Part shown: positions 55,733-63,645 of the stretch, one piece after another
Numbering within the stretch: position 1 is the stretch's first letter
How the letters are laid out: each line of letters starts with the position of its first letter
Origin: Loktanella sp. M215
GTDB taxonomy: Bacteria > Pseudomonadota > Alphaproteobacteria > Rhodobacterales > Rhodobacteraceae
DNA length: 64,000 nt
Assembly (NCBI RefSeq): GCF_021735925.1
Contig: NZ_WMEA01000001.1
Location: 3,812,001-3,876,000 of the forward strand
Direction: 5' to 3'
Translations under genes and position numbers: made by a program
Notes under the pieces: model-generated
Seen by the model: the letters and a program-made list of their open reading frames with translations, nothing else
Databases searched by the model: none
Told to the model about the DNA's origin: nothing

Positions 55733-57076
55733 TCAGTAGATTTCGGCGTAACGTCTGCAGAGCTCGTCGGGCGCCCACGCGCGGCTGATCTCGAACTCGG
55801 CCTGCTTGTTGGCAATGTAGGCGTCCAGCAGGCGCTGCGGCAGGAAACCCTGCACGACCGGATCATCCTTCAGCGCCGCAAAGGCCGCGTCCACGGAGGA
55901 TGGCAGCCTGACGATCTGGCGTGCTGCACGCGCGTCTGACGACATGGTTTCGGGATCTTCGTCCATCGTCGGCTGCGGCGGCGGCAGCGCGTCGTTGATC
56001 CCGGAAAGGCCGGCACGAATGATGACGGCCAGCTGCAGATAGGGGTTCGCCGTGGCATCGGCTGCACGGAATTCAAAGTTGAACTGTCGCGCCACGGCCT
56101 CGGGTGACGCCCCGAAGGTCGGACAGATCCGCAGCCCCGCCTCTCGGTCGCGAAACCCGACATTCGACCACACCCCGGTCCAAGAGTGCGACACCAGCCG
56201 CAGATAGGATACCGGTGACGGCGCAGTGAAGGCGCATAGCGCCGGCATGTGCCGCACAATTCCGGACAGAAATTGCCCTGCCCTTTCGCTGATCCCGAAC
56301 GGGCGGTCCGGATCATGGCTGAGGGGTGTGCCGTCCGTATCCCACAGACTGAAATGGATGTGCACACCGCTCCCCAGACCATCGGGCTGCACCCGCGGCG
56401 AAAAGCTGACACTGTGGCCCAGCCGAAAAGCCGTGGCCCGCGCCATTTCGCGCACGGTCATGGCAGTGTCGCAGGCGACCAGGGCCTCCGACGGGGGCAC
56501 CGTCACCTCGAATTGGCCGGGTGCAAATTCCGCGAGGTAGCTGTCGACTTCGACCCCGGCGGTGCGCAGCGCGCCAAGGTAGGTTTCGCCGAAAACGCCG
56601 TGGCGGCGGATGGCGTCCAATGCGTAGTTGTCCGCCGCGCGCGCATTGGCACCGCTGTAAATGAACTCGTGTTCGAATGTGACTTTCAGGACGATGCCGG
56701 TCTGCGCCAACAGATCTGCCACAGCGTCCCGCAACAGCGTGCGCGGGCAACAGTCCCACACCGTCCCGTCCGTGTTCTGTACGTCGCACAGATAGAACCG
56801 TTCGGCGGGTGTGCCATCGCCGTAATCGACCGCGACCCCGGTGGCAGGGTCGGGCATCAGCATCACGTCGCCGTGCGATCCCCAGGCCCCCGGCGCAATC
56901 GTCCCCAGCGCCGTGAACATCAGGTTGTTCGGTGTCCAGCCGATGCCCCCTGTGAGACGCTTTTCAAGTTGCGACGATGGAAAGCCCTTGCCGCGCACCT
57001 GGCCCGCAAGGTCGGTGTAGCAGAACATCGTCAGTGGATCTTGTTGCATGTCTGGCCTCTGGTGCGGTTGGGTCAT
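55733..57076 (-). CDS. Glutamine-synthetase-like gamma-glutamyl ligase
   Basis: 447 residues. Most catalytic residues of glutamine synthetase are kept: Glu135 and Glu137 (VTFEHEFIY), Glu183 and Glu190 (AEFAPGQFEV), His239 (GSGVHIHF), Glu335 and Arg337 (NFEFRAADATANPYL). The N-terminal beta-grasp lacks the Asp-Gly-Ser-Ser (ammonium-site) motif; that position reads GGIGWTPNN. Relatives such as PuuA, IpuC and GlnA4 glutamylate amines rather than ammonia. The start could also be ATG 57049, which has a better SD (CAGAGG). Three bases after the RpiR stop. Confidence 0.85.
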   Translation of the reverse strand: MTQPHQRPDMQQDPLTMFCYTDLAGQVRGKGFPSSQLEKRLTGGIGWTPNNLMFTALGTIAPGAWGSHGDVMLMPDPATGVAVDYGDGTPAERFYLCDVQNTDGTVWDCCPRTLLRDAVADLLAQTGIVLKVTFEHEFIYSGANARAADNYALDAIRRHGVFGETYLGALRTAGVEVDSYLAEFAPGQFEVTVPPSEALVACDTAMTVREMARATAFRLGHSVSFSPRVQPDGLGSGVHIHFSLWDTDGTPLSHDPDRPFGISERAGQFLSGIVRHMPALCAFTAPSPVSYLRLVSHSWTGVWSNVGFRDREAGLRICPTFGASPEAVARQFNFEFRAADATANPYLQLAVIIRAGLSGINDALPPPQPTMDEDPETMSSDARAARQIVRLPSSVDAAFAALKDDPVVQGFLPQRLLDAYIANKQAEFEISRAWAPDELCRRYAEIY

Positions 57077-57079
57077 GGA

Positions 57080-57970
57080 TCAGGACCCGAGGTTGAATGG
57101 TTTGCGCAGGTTTTCGAGTGTGGCGATCCGGTCCTTTGATCGCGCCCCAAGGGCGTCCACGACGCCCGCCGTGATGATTTCCGCCATGGCCAGACCGGTG
57201 ACACCGCTGTCAAAGGCGCTGGGGATGCTGACGGGACAGGGCACGACGATATCGGCGAAAGCGGCGATTGGAGAATACCAGATATCCGTGACAAGGATGA
57301 TCGACGCCTTCTGACCGGCCGCGCCTTTTGCAAAGTCCAGCACGTCGCGCTGGTAGCGCCTGAAATCGAAGACCACGACGGTGTCGCCCGGCCCGACGTC
57401 CAGCAGATAATCCGCCCAGGCCGCGCTGCTGTCGCGGATCAACCGCACACCAGGCCGCAATTCCCGCAGGTAATGATGAAGGTAGGAGGCGACCATCCAG
57501 CTGAACCGGCCGCCGATACAAAACACCTTGCGGTCGAGGTCGGACAACCGCGCCACGATCCATGGCAGGTGCTGACGCAGATCCCGCTCTGCCATGTCGA
57601 TATTCTGAACCATGGCCTGTGCGATGCCATCGCGCGGGGCGACGGGCCCGTCTTCGACGCCCCTGACCGCATAGCGCGACAATGGCCCCTGAAGCCTGAC
57701 CTGAATTTCGGCGCGCAAGGCTTCCTGAAAATCGGCATAGTTTTCAAAGCCAAGCCGGCTGGTGAACCGCAATATTGTCGGTCCGCTGGTGTTTGCGCGA
57801 CGCGCAAAGCGGGCAACCGTTTCAAGTCCGGCCATCGGATATTCGCCCAAAAGCGCCTGTGCCACCCGGCGTTCGGCCTCCGTGAACAATCCCAGCTCTC
57901 GTCTGACCCTGTCCTGCAGCGACAGGGCCGGACGATCAGTTGCACTGGCGTTCTTGTCGGGGGCGGTCAT
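57080..57970 (-). CDS. RpiR/MurR family transcriptional regulator
   Basis: 296 residues. An N-terminal helix-turn-helix (SLQDRVRRELGLFTEAERRV, TVARFARRANTSGPTILRFT, SRLGFENYADFQEALR) is followed by a SIS sugar-phosphate-like sensor domain (VFCIGGRFSWMVASYLHHYL, GDTVVVFDFRRYQRD). Regulators of this family sense a phosphorylated sugar or amino-acid-like ligand. It overlaps the amidohydrolase gene by four bases and is coupled to the glutamyl ligase gene, so it is probably the local regulator. Confidence 0.9.
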   Translation of the reverse strand: MTAPDKNASATDRPALSLQDRVRRELGLFTEAERRVAQALLGEYPMAGLETVARFARRANTSGPTILRFTSRLGFENYADFQEALRAEIQVRLQGPLSRYAVRGVEDGPVAPRDGIAQAMVQNIDMAERDLRQHLPWIVARLSDLDRKVFCIGGRFSWMVASYLHHYLRELRPGVRLIRDSSAAWADYLLDVGPGDTVVVFDFRRYQRDVLDFAKGAAGQKASIILVTDIWYSPIAAFADIVVPCPVSIPSAFDSGVTGLAMAEIITAGVVDALGARSKDRIATLENLRKPFNLGS

Positions 57971-58758
57971 GACGTCAGAACCCCGGACAGATCGACCGCT
58001 TTGGGAAACAGGTCAGCCAGCAAACGGGCCCACTGCCGCTGCCCGCTGTCATCGCCGATCAGGTCCTGCCGGATCTCGATCTCGACGTAGGGAATCTGAT
58101 TGGCCTCGGCATGGACGGGAATGGTGTAATCCATTTCCATGTTCACGACGTAAGGTTCGTTGATGCCGACACAGAGCGTCGTGTCGGATTTCAGCACGTC
58201 AACCAGCGCGTTCCCGATCCGCCAGTCACTGTTTGCGATGACGCTGATGTCCCAAGGCCGGGGGCGCGGATCGCTGCGAGGGCGATCGGTGCAACTGTGC
58301 ATCGCGAACAGCACGAACGGTCGATCTGCGGCCCGCCGATGCTCCAGTTCCGCTTTGATACGGTCCTGATAGGGCCGCAGGATTTCGTGCTCGCGTGCGC
58401 CGATCTGGTCCACCGTCAGGCCGACATTGCCCGGTACAACGGTTCCGTCACTGATTTCAGGGACCGACTGCGGCTTTCGTGGCTTGCGATTGCAATCGAT
58501 GACAAGCCGCGAATAGGGCTGAAAGATATAGGTCGCATCGAGCGTGCGGGCCAATTCGCGTGTCACACCATAGATCCCGATGTCATAGCCAATATGTCGC
58601 GACAGTTCGTCTTCGCCCAATCCGAGCGTGCCCAGATGCTGCGGAATCGCCCGTCCGGCGTGGTCCGACACGAACAGGATGGGGCTGGCACCGTCTGGGT
58701 TTTCGACACCGAACGCCTGCGGGTCGGTCATGCTCAAAAGCGTCGTCTTGGTGTTCAC
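57967..58758 (-). CDS. N-formylglutamate amidohydrolase family protein
   Basis: 263 residues. The FGase (PF05013) pattern is present: SPILFVSDHAGRAIP, SRHIGYDIGIYGVTREL, SRLVIDCNRKPRKP and FAMHSCTDRP. In histidine breakdown the enzyme releases glutamate from N-formylglutamate, but here no hut genes are near; homologues act on other N-acyl-amino acids. Proposed role: cleaving an acyl or glutamyl amide in this pathway. It lies downstream of livK, separated by an inverted repeat. Confidence 0.88.
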   Translation of the reverse strand: MNTKTTLLSMTDPQAFGVENPDGASPILFVSDHAGRAIPQHLGTLGLGEDELSRHIGYDIGIYGVTRELARTLDATYIFQPYSRLVIDCNRKPRKPQSVPEISDGTVVPGNVGLTVDQIGAREHEILRPYQDRIKAELEHRRAADRPFVLFAMHSCTDRPRSDPRPRPWDISVIANSDWRIGNALVDVLKSDTTLCVGINEPYVVNMEMDYTIPVHAEANQIPYVEIEIRQDLIGDDSGQRQWARLLADLFPKAVDLSGVLTS

Positions 58759-58785
58759 GTCGGGGCTTCCTTCAACGGGACCCGG

Positions 58786-58825
58786 CGCAACCCGATCGGT
58801 GGTAGCGTCGTCTGATCGGGTTGCG
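58786..58825 (-). terminator. Strong stem-loop between livK and the amidohydrolase gene
   Basis: CGCAACCCGATC (58786-58797) and GATCGGGTTGCG (58814-58825) are perfect 12-base complements around a 16-base loop. Located 20 bases after the livK stop. No T-run on the minus strand, so it probably protects the liv part of the mRNA or allows partial read-through; expression of the catabolic genes would then be lower than that of the binding protein. Confidence 0.6.
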
Positions 58826-58844
58826 TCATTTTGTATGGGGTCGG

Positions 58845-60011
58845 TCAGCTTTGCGGTGTGACAGTCGTATCAAGCGACACGACGCCATCAACCACATGCA
58901 TGATCGCGACAGGTTTGCTGGGCACACGGCTGCCGGCGACATAGGCAATCGTGCCCGTGACGGCATCGGCATAGCCAGCGGTGGCGGCCAGTGCCTCTGT
59001 CACGGCTTTCGGATCGGACGATCCGGCCCGCGTGATGGCATCCGCGATCAGCCCCATCGCGTCATAGCCAAGGGCCGCGAATGCATTTTCAGGGGGCATC
59101 CCATATTCCGCCTCATAGGCTTTGCGGAAGGTCTCTGCCGGTCCGGTTTCAAGTCCGACATAGGCGTGGGTCGTGAAGTACACGTTGGTCGACAGCATCG
59201 GTCCGGGAACGGACGTCAAAAGATCGGTGTCAAAGCCATCCCCGGCCATGATCGGCAAGGAAATCCCGGCCTCTCGGATCTGCTTCACGATGATCCCTGC
59301 CGTATCCGGCCCAGAGGATGCGAACACGCCATCGACGCCCGTCGTCGCCTGCAGACGTGCGACGAGTGCCGAGAAGTCCTGATCGGCGGTCATGTAAACA
59401 TCTTCAACCGCGACCGTGCCCCCCAGTGCGGTGAACCGCTCTACAAAGTATTTCGACAGGCCGGTCGTGTAGTCCATCGCGTTGTCCGTCCAGACAGCGA
59501 CGTTGCGCAGGCCCAGCGTTTCATAGGCATATTCGGCCATCGCATGGGCCTGCACGTCGTCGCCGAAGGGGACCAGAAACATCTCGTCGCCGACCATCGC
59601 AGGCAAGTCCGGAGAGGTGGCACCGGAGGTGACGAAGGGGATACCGGCGGTCTGGAACAGCGCCGCAGAGGCCAGCGCGAAGGTGGTGTCGCTGTGACCG
59701 ATCCCGGCAGTCAGACCGGGGATGGCGACGGCGCGCTGTGCGGCGGTCGCCGCTTCACGGGTGTCGTCCTTGGTGTCGATGGCCGTCAGTTCGATCATGC
59801 GGCCGTCCAGCAATCCGCCCGCATCGTTGATCATCTTCGCCTTCAGCTTGACCCCGTTCAGCGATGGCCCGTCAAGCGACGCAAGGCCGCCACTGCTGAC
59901 GTTATACAGGGCTGCGATATTGATCGGCTCTTGGGCGACTGCGGGCGATGCCACAGCGATGGCCATGCTTGCAGCAAACGCCGCAACTTTAGACTTCCAG
60001 TTGAAAGACAT
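58845..60011 (-). CDS. Branched-chain amino-acid-type ABC transporter substrate-binding protein
   Basis: 388 residues with a signal peptide (FAASMAIAVASPAVA). The type-I periplasmic-binding fold of LivK/Peripla_BP_6 is clear: INIAALYNVSSGGLASLDGP, IDTKDDTREAATAAQRAV, GIPFVTSGATSPDLP. Members bind leucine-type amino acids, but also amides, urea, short-chain amides or aromatic acids; the ligand here is likely the pathway's substrate and need not be an amino acid. Last liv gene of the operon. Confidence 0.92.
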   Translation of the reverse strand: MSFNWKSKVAAFAASMAIAVASPAVAQEPINIAALYNVSSGGLASLDGPSLNGVKLKAKMINDAGGLLDGRMIELTAIDTKDDTREAATAAQRAVAIPGLTAGIGHSDTTFALASAALFQTAGIPFVTSGATSPDLPAMVGDEMFLVPFGDDVQAHAMAEYAYETLGLRNVAVWTDNAMDYTTGLSKYFVERFTALGGTVAVEDVYMTADQDFSALVARLQATTGVDGVFASSGPDTAGIIVKQIREAGISLPIMAGDGFDTDLLTSVPGPMLSTNVYFTTHAYVGLETGPAETFRKAYEAEYGMPPENAFAALGYDAMGLIADAITRAGSSDPKAVTEALAATAGYADAVTGTIAYVAGSRVPSKPVAIMHVVDGVVSLDTTVTPQS

Positions 60012-60026
60012 CGGAATCTCCTTGTT

Positions 60027-61055
60027 TCAGGGTTGTGACCCATGGCTCGGGTCTGGGCGCCTCGTAAACTTTCGGGTCCAGGCAAACAGGTCAGGCTCTG
60101 CCGTGCCGAACAGGCCGGTGGGGCGAAAGATCAGAACCAGCAGGACGACGACGGCCACGATCATCTGGCTTGCACCAAACAGGCCCGCCACTTCTTCGAA
60201 TGGTCGCAAAAACTCGGTCGAGATCGTCAGGATCACGGCCACAATGGCCGCACCGGTGATGCTGCCGGTGCCCCCCAAAACGACCATCACGACCAGCTGG
60301 AACGCCATCAGGAAGGTGAATGAATTGGGACTGATCAGCGTCACCAGATGCACCCAAAGCCCGCCGCCGATCCCCGCAAAGAACGCCCCCAGCGCAAAGG
60401 CCAGAACCCGCGTGCGTGCCACGTTGATCCCGAGGCAAGACGCCGCCAGTTCGTTTTCGCGGATCGCCAGCATGGTGCGTCCCAGCGACGAATGCTTGAG
60501 CTGCCAGCAGACATAGATGGTCAGGGCCACGAACAGATAAACCCACCACAAATTGGTCAGCGCGGACAGACCGCTCAATCCAAGGGCGCCCCGCGTAATC
60601 CCCGAAAGGTTCACCGCAAAGCTTTGCACGATGAAAATCAGCCCCAGCGTCGCGACCGCCAGATAGTGGCCACGCAGCCGCAACACCGGAAAGCCAACGA
60701 TAACCGCAGTGGCCGCCGACAGCAACCCACCCGCCAGAAGGGCAGGCAGGAACGGCCAATGCTGTGTCACGAGCAAATCGGGCAGCGATTTGAGCATCAC
60801 GGCCTTGCGCTCTGGCGCCATGACGAGGATCGCAGACAGGTAGCCACCGATGGTCATGAACGCAGGATGACCCAGCGAGAACAGACCGATATAGCCATTT
60901 GTGATGTTCAGGCTGACGGCCAGAATGATATTCACGCCGACAAAGCCGATAATCGACACGGTGTAGGGATCGAAGGCATGGATCGCGCCATAGATCAGCG
61001 CCGATGCCACCACCAGCGTCAGCACCGCCACCCCGATTTTGGTCCCGCCGGTCAT
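60027..61055 (-). CDS. Branched-chain amino-acid-type ABC permease LivM
   Basis: 342 residues with about ten membrane helices. The permease core NGYIGLFSLGHPAFMTIGGYLSAI and VAGLFGASQMIVAVVVLL, plus the GTGSITGAAI segment, are typical of LivM. It forms the channel with LivH. The ATG overlaps the livH stop by four bases. Confidence 0.93.
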   Translation of the reverse strand: MTGGTKIGVAVLTLVVASALIYGAIHAFDPYTVSIIGFVGVNIILAVSLNITNGYIGLFSLGHPAFMTIGGYLSAILVMAPERKAVMLKSLPDLLVTQHWPFLPALLAGGLLSAATAVIVGFPVLRLRGHYLAVATLGLIFIVQSFAVNLSGITRGALGLSGLSALTNLWWVYLFVALTIYVCWQLKHSSLGRTMLAIRENELAASCLGINVARTRVLAFALGAFFAGIGGGLWVHLVTLISPNSFTFLMAFQLVVMVVLGGTGSITGAAIVAVILTISTEFLRPFEEVAGLFGASQMIVAVVVLLVLIFRPTGLFGTAEPDLFAWTRKFTRRPDPSHGSQP

Positions 61056-61948
61056 GCGCGCGTTTCGGTGTTGCGGCCCAGCAGGCCGTTGGGCATGACC
61101 AGCAAAACCACGATGAGCGCCCCGAACACAAAGGCGTTGCGGTATCCCGAATATTCTGGCGGCAGCAGGCCCACGAACAGGACCTCTGACAGGCCCAGAA
61201 CGTAGCCACCGACAACCGCACCCGGTATGGACCCGACCCCACCGATCACGGCGGCCACGAAGGCCTTCAACCCGGGCAAAAGCCCCATGAACGGGCTGAT
61301 CTGCCCGTATTTACTGCCCCACATCAAACCGCTGACGGCCGCAAGACCGCTGCCAATGGCAAAGGCCAGCATGATCATCCGGTCGATGTTGATCCCCATC
61401 AGGCGCGCCACGTCATAGTTTTCCGCCGTGGCACGCATCGCGATGCCCACCTTCGTGAACTGCACGAAAAAGACGAGAGCGATCATCAAGACGATGGCGA
61501 GCGCAACGATCGCAAGGTCGATCACCCGGATCGTGATGACCCCGGTCGCTACCAGCCGGTTCAGATATTCCGGCACCAGAAAGACGCGCGGCTGGGCCGA
61601 AATCGTCATTACCAGAAGGTTTTCCAGAATGATCGCCACCGCCAGCGACGCGATAAAGCCGGTGACCTGCGGCGCACCGCGCATCGGCCGGAATGCGATC
61701 CGTTCGATCACCACACCGAACAAGGCCCCGGTCAGGACAACAACGACCAGTGCCACCGGAAACGGCAGCCCGATCAACGCCAGACTCGCCAGCGTCGTGA
61801 ATGCGCCCATCGTGAAGATATCGCCATGGGCGAAATTGATCAGGCGCACGATGCCGTAGATCATCGTGAAACCGATTGCGATCAGCGCATACATGCTGCC
61901 CAGGATCACGCCGTTCACGATCTGAGAGAGGATATAAGCCGATCCCAT
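61052..61948 (-). CDS. Branched-chain amino-acid-type ABC permease LivH
   Basis: 298 residues from ATG 61948 (a GTG at 61951 gives one more residue). Helical membrane protein with the LivH core GFTMIYGIVRLINFAHGDIF and GSIPGAVVGGYVLGLSEVLF. Forms the transmembrane channel with LivM. The start shares one base with the livF stop, so translation is coupled. Confidence 0.94.
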   Translation of the reverse strand: MGSAYILSQIVNGVILGSMYALIAIGFTMIYGIVRLINFAHGDIFTMGAFTTLASLALIGLPFPVALVVVVLTGALFGVVIERIAFRPMRGAPQVTGFIASLAVAIILENLLVMTISAQPRVFLVPEYLNRLVATGVITIRVIDLAIVALAIVLMIALVFFVQFTKVGIAMRATAENYDVARLMGINIDRMIMLAFAIGSGLAAVSGLMWGSKYGQISPFMGLLPGLKAFVAAVIGGVGSIPGAVVGGYVLGLSEVLFVGLLPPEYSGYRNAFVFGALIVVLLVMPNGLLGRNTETRA

Positions 61949-62673
61949 CACGCAGCCCCCAGATAAGCGCGCTGCACGTCCGCGTTCCCGGCTAGATCGC
62001 GGCCGGTGCCTTCCAGCACAATCTGTCCCGCCTCCAGCACATAGGCGCGGTCGGCGATATCCAGCGCCATGGCGGCGTTCTGTTCCACCAGAAGGATCGT
62101 CATGCCCTCCCGCCGCAGCCGTTCCAGGATGTCGAAGATCTGTTCGACCAGTTGCGGCGCCAGACCCAGCGACGGCTCGTCCAGCAGCAGCAGCTTGGGG
62201 CGGCTGATCAGCGCACGCCCGATGACCAGCATCATCTGCTCGCCCCCTGACAACCGGTCCCCGGGCACGTTGGCGCGGGTGCGCAGGATCGGAAACTGGG
62301 TCTGAAGGTCGGCGATATCAGCATCGATGGCCGCCCGGTCCTGGCGCAGATAGGCCCCGATCCGCAGGTTTTCGGTCACAGAAAGGGCTGCAAACACCTG
62401 CCGCCCTTCCGGGCAATGGGATATCCCGGCCTGCACGATCTGTTCGGCGCGCATCCGCCCGATGTCGATGGGCGCAGCGTCCGCACGAGGCGCATAGCTC
62501 AGGGTGCCCGATTCAGGCCGAAGCAGCCCCGAAATTGTCGCCAGCGTTGTCGTCTTGCCTGCACCGTTCGCGCCAATTAATGCCACGATCTCTCCCGCGT
62601 TGACGGTCATGCTGATCCCGCGCAACGCGTGCGTGCCGCCACGGCGGACATGGACGTCCTCAATCCGCAGCAT
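61948..62673 (-). CDS. Branched-chain amino-acid-type ABC ATPase LivF
   Basis: 241 residues from ATG 62673, which has AAAGG 6 bases upstream; an ATG at 62679 is too close to this ribosome site. Walker A IGANGAGKTTTL, signature LSGGEQMMLVIGRAL, Walker B LLLLDEPSLGLAP and the His switch region LLVEQNAAMALDIADRAYVL identify LivF. Overlaps the end of livG by 14 bases. Confidence 0.94.
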   Translation of the reverse strand: MLRIEDVHVRRGGTHALRGISMTVNAGEIVALIGANGAGKTTTLATISGLLRPESGTLSYAPRADAAPIDIGRMRAEQIVQAGISHCPEGRQVFAALSVTENLRIGAYLRQDRAAIDADIADLQTQFPILRTRANVPGDRLSGGEQMMLVIGRALISRPKLLLLDEPSLGLAPQLVEQIFDILERLRREGMTILLVEQNAAMALDIADRAYVLEAGQIVLEGTGRDLAGNADVQRAYLGAA

Positions 62674-63460
62674 GGGCATCCTTTCTGCGGCGACCCAAAT
62701 ATGCTTCGATTACGCGCGGATCGCGCTGGACTTCGGCAGGGGTGCCTTCGGCCAGCAGCCTGCCCTGATGAAGGACCACGATGCGGTCGCAGATCCCCAT
62801 GACCATCTTCATGTCATGTTCGACCAGCAGGGTCGTTATGCCCAATTCGCCATGCAGGCGGCGGATCGTTTGCCCCAGATCGATGGTTTCTTGCGGGTTC
62901 ATGCCGGCCGTCGGTTCGTCCAGCAGCAGCAACGCAGGCTCGCTGACCAAAGCGCGGGCAAATTCCACCTTGCGCTGCTCGCCATACGACACGTTGCTGA
63001 CCATTTCATGTGCGCGCCGCCGCAGGCCGAGGACCTCCAGCATTTTCAATGCACGGCCGCGGATGTCGACCTCCGATGACCGGGCGGCGGACGACCGAAG
63101 GATTGTCGACAGAAAGCCCGCGCCATGGCGCATGTGCAGACCGACCATTACATTATCGAGGACCGGGAGATCGCGAAACAGCCGGATATTCTGGAATGTC
63201 CGCGCCATGCCCAGATGCGCGTTGTGCGCAGGCGACTTGCCCGCGACGTCCTTGCCCCGAAAGCGGATGTTGCCGGATGTCGGTTTCAGCACGCCCGTCA
63301 AAAGGTTGAACGCCGTCGTCTTACCTGACCCGTTCGGACCAATCAGCCCCACCAGTTCCCCTTCGTTGATCGAGAAACCGAAACCATCAAGTGCGCGGAC
63401 GCCACCAAAGGTCTTGGTCAGCCCCCCGACGGTCAAAAGTGGTTCTGTCGACGCGTCCAT
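62660..63460 (-). CDS. Branched-chain amino-acid-type ABC ATPase LivG
   Basis: 266 residues from ATG 63460. Walker A IGPNGSGKTTAFNLL, the LivG-specific GMARTFQNIRLF, signature VSYGEQRKVEFARAL (Tyr in place of the usual Gly/Ser), Walker B LLLLDEPTAGMNP and LLVEHDMKMVM. Pairs with LivF. It is the first gene of the long minus-strand operon, beginning opposite the isochorismatase-like gene at 63646, with 185 bases between them. Confidence 0.94.
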   Translation of the reverse strand: MDASTEPLLTVGGLTKTFGGVRALDGFGFSINEGELVGLIGPNGSGKTTAFNLLTGVLKPTSGNIRFRGKDVAGKSPAHNAHLGMARTFQNIRLFRDLPVLDNVMVGLHMRHGAGFLSTILRSSAARSSEVDIRGRALKMLEVLGLRRRAHEMVSNVSYGEQRKVEFARALVSEPALLLLDEPTAGMNPQETIDLGQTIRRLHGELGITTLLVEHDMKMVMGICDRIVVLHQGRLLAEGTPAEVQRDPRVIEAYLGRRRKDAHAAD

Positions 63461-63531
63461 CCCGCCCCCGTTTTCCAGCAACGACAACAACACAGCCCCA
63501 TTGTAATGTTTGATAGGGAATTGGTCTTGTC

Positions 63532-63592
63532 GTAACTTCTGTAACAAGAGAACAAATGTTACGGTCCGTCAAATGTATATTGAGTTTGTTAC
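63532..63592. promoter_or_regulatory. Divergent control region with repeated GTAAC/TGTTAC half-sites
   Basis: Four half-sites occur in 61 bases: GTAAC (63532-63536), GTAACA (63541-63546), TGTTAC (63557-63562) and TGTTAC (63587-63592). The middle two form a dyad with a 10-base spacer. They lie between livG and the divergent isochorismatase-like gene. TATATT (63577-63582) may be a -10 box of the plus-strand gene. The RpiR protein at 57080 is the natural candidate binder. Confidence 0.5.
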
Positions 63593-63645
63593 AGCCCGAC
63601 ATAAGATCATCCGCACCGACCTTTGAGCAGGAACAGAAACGCAAC

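Noticed and set aside
57967..58758. Histidine-degradation gene hutG
   Set aside because: The family matches N-formylglutamate amidohydrolase, but no hutU, hutH, hutI or hutF is in the window, and its neighbours indicate another pathway.
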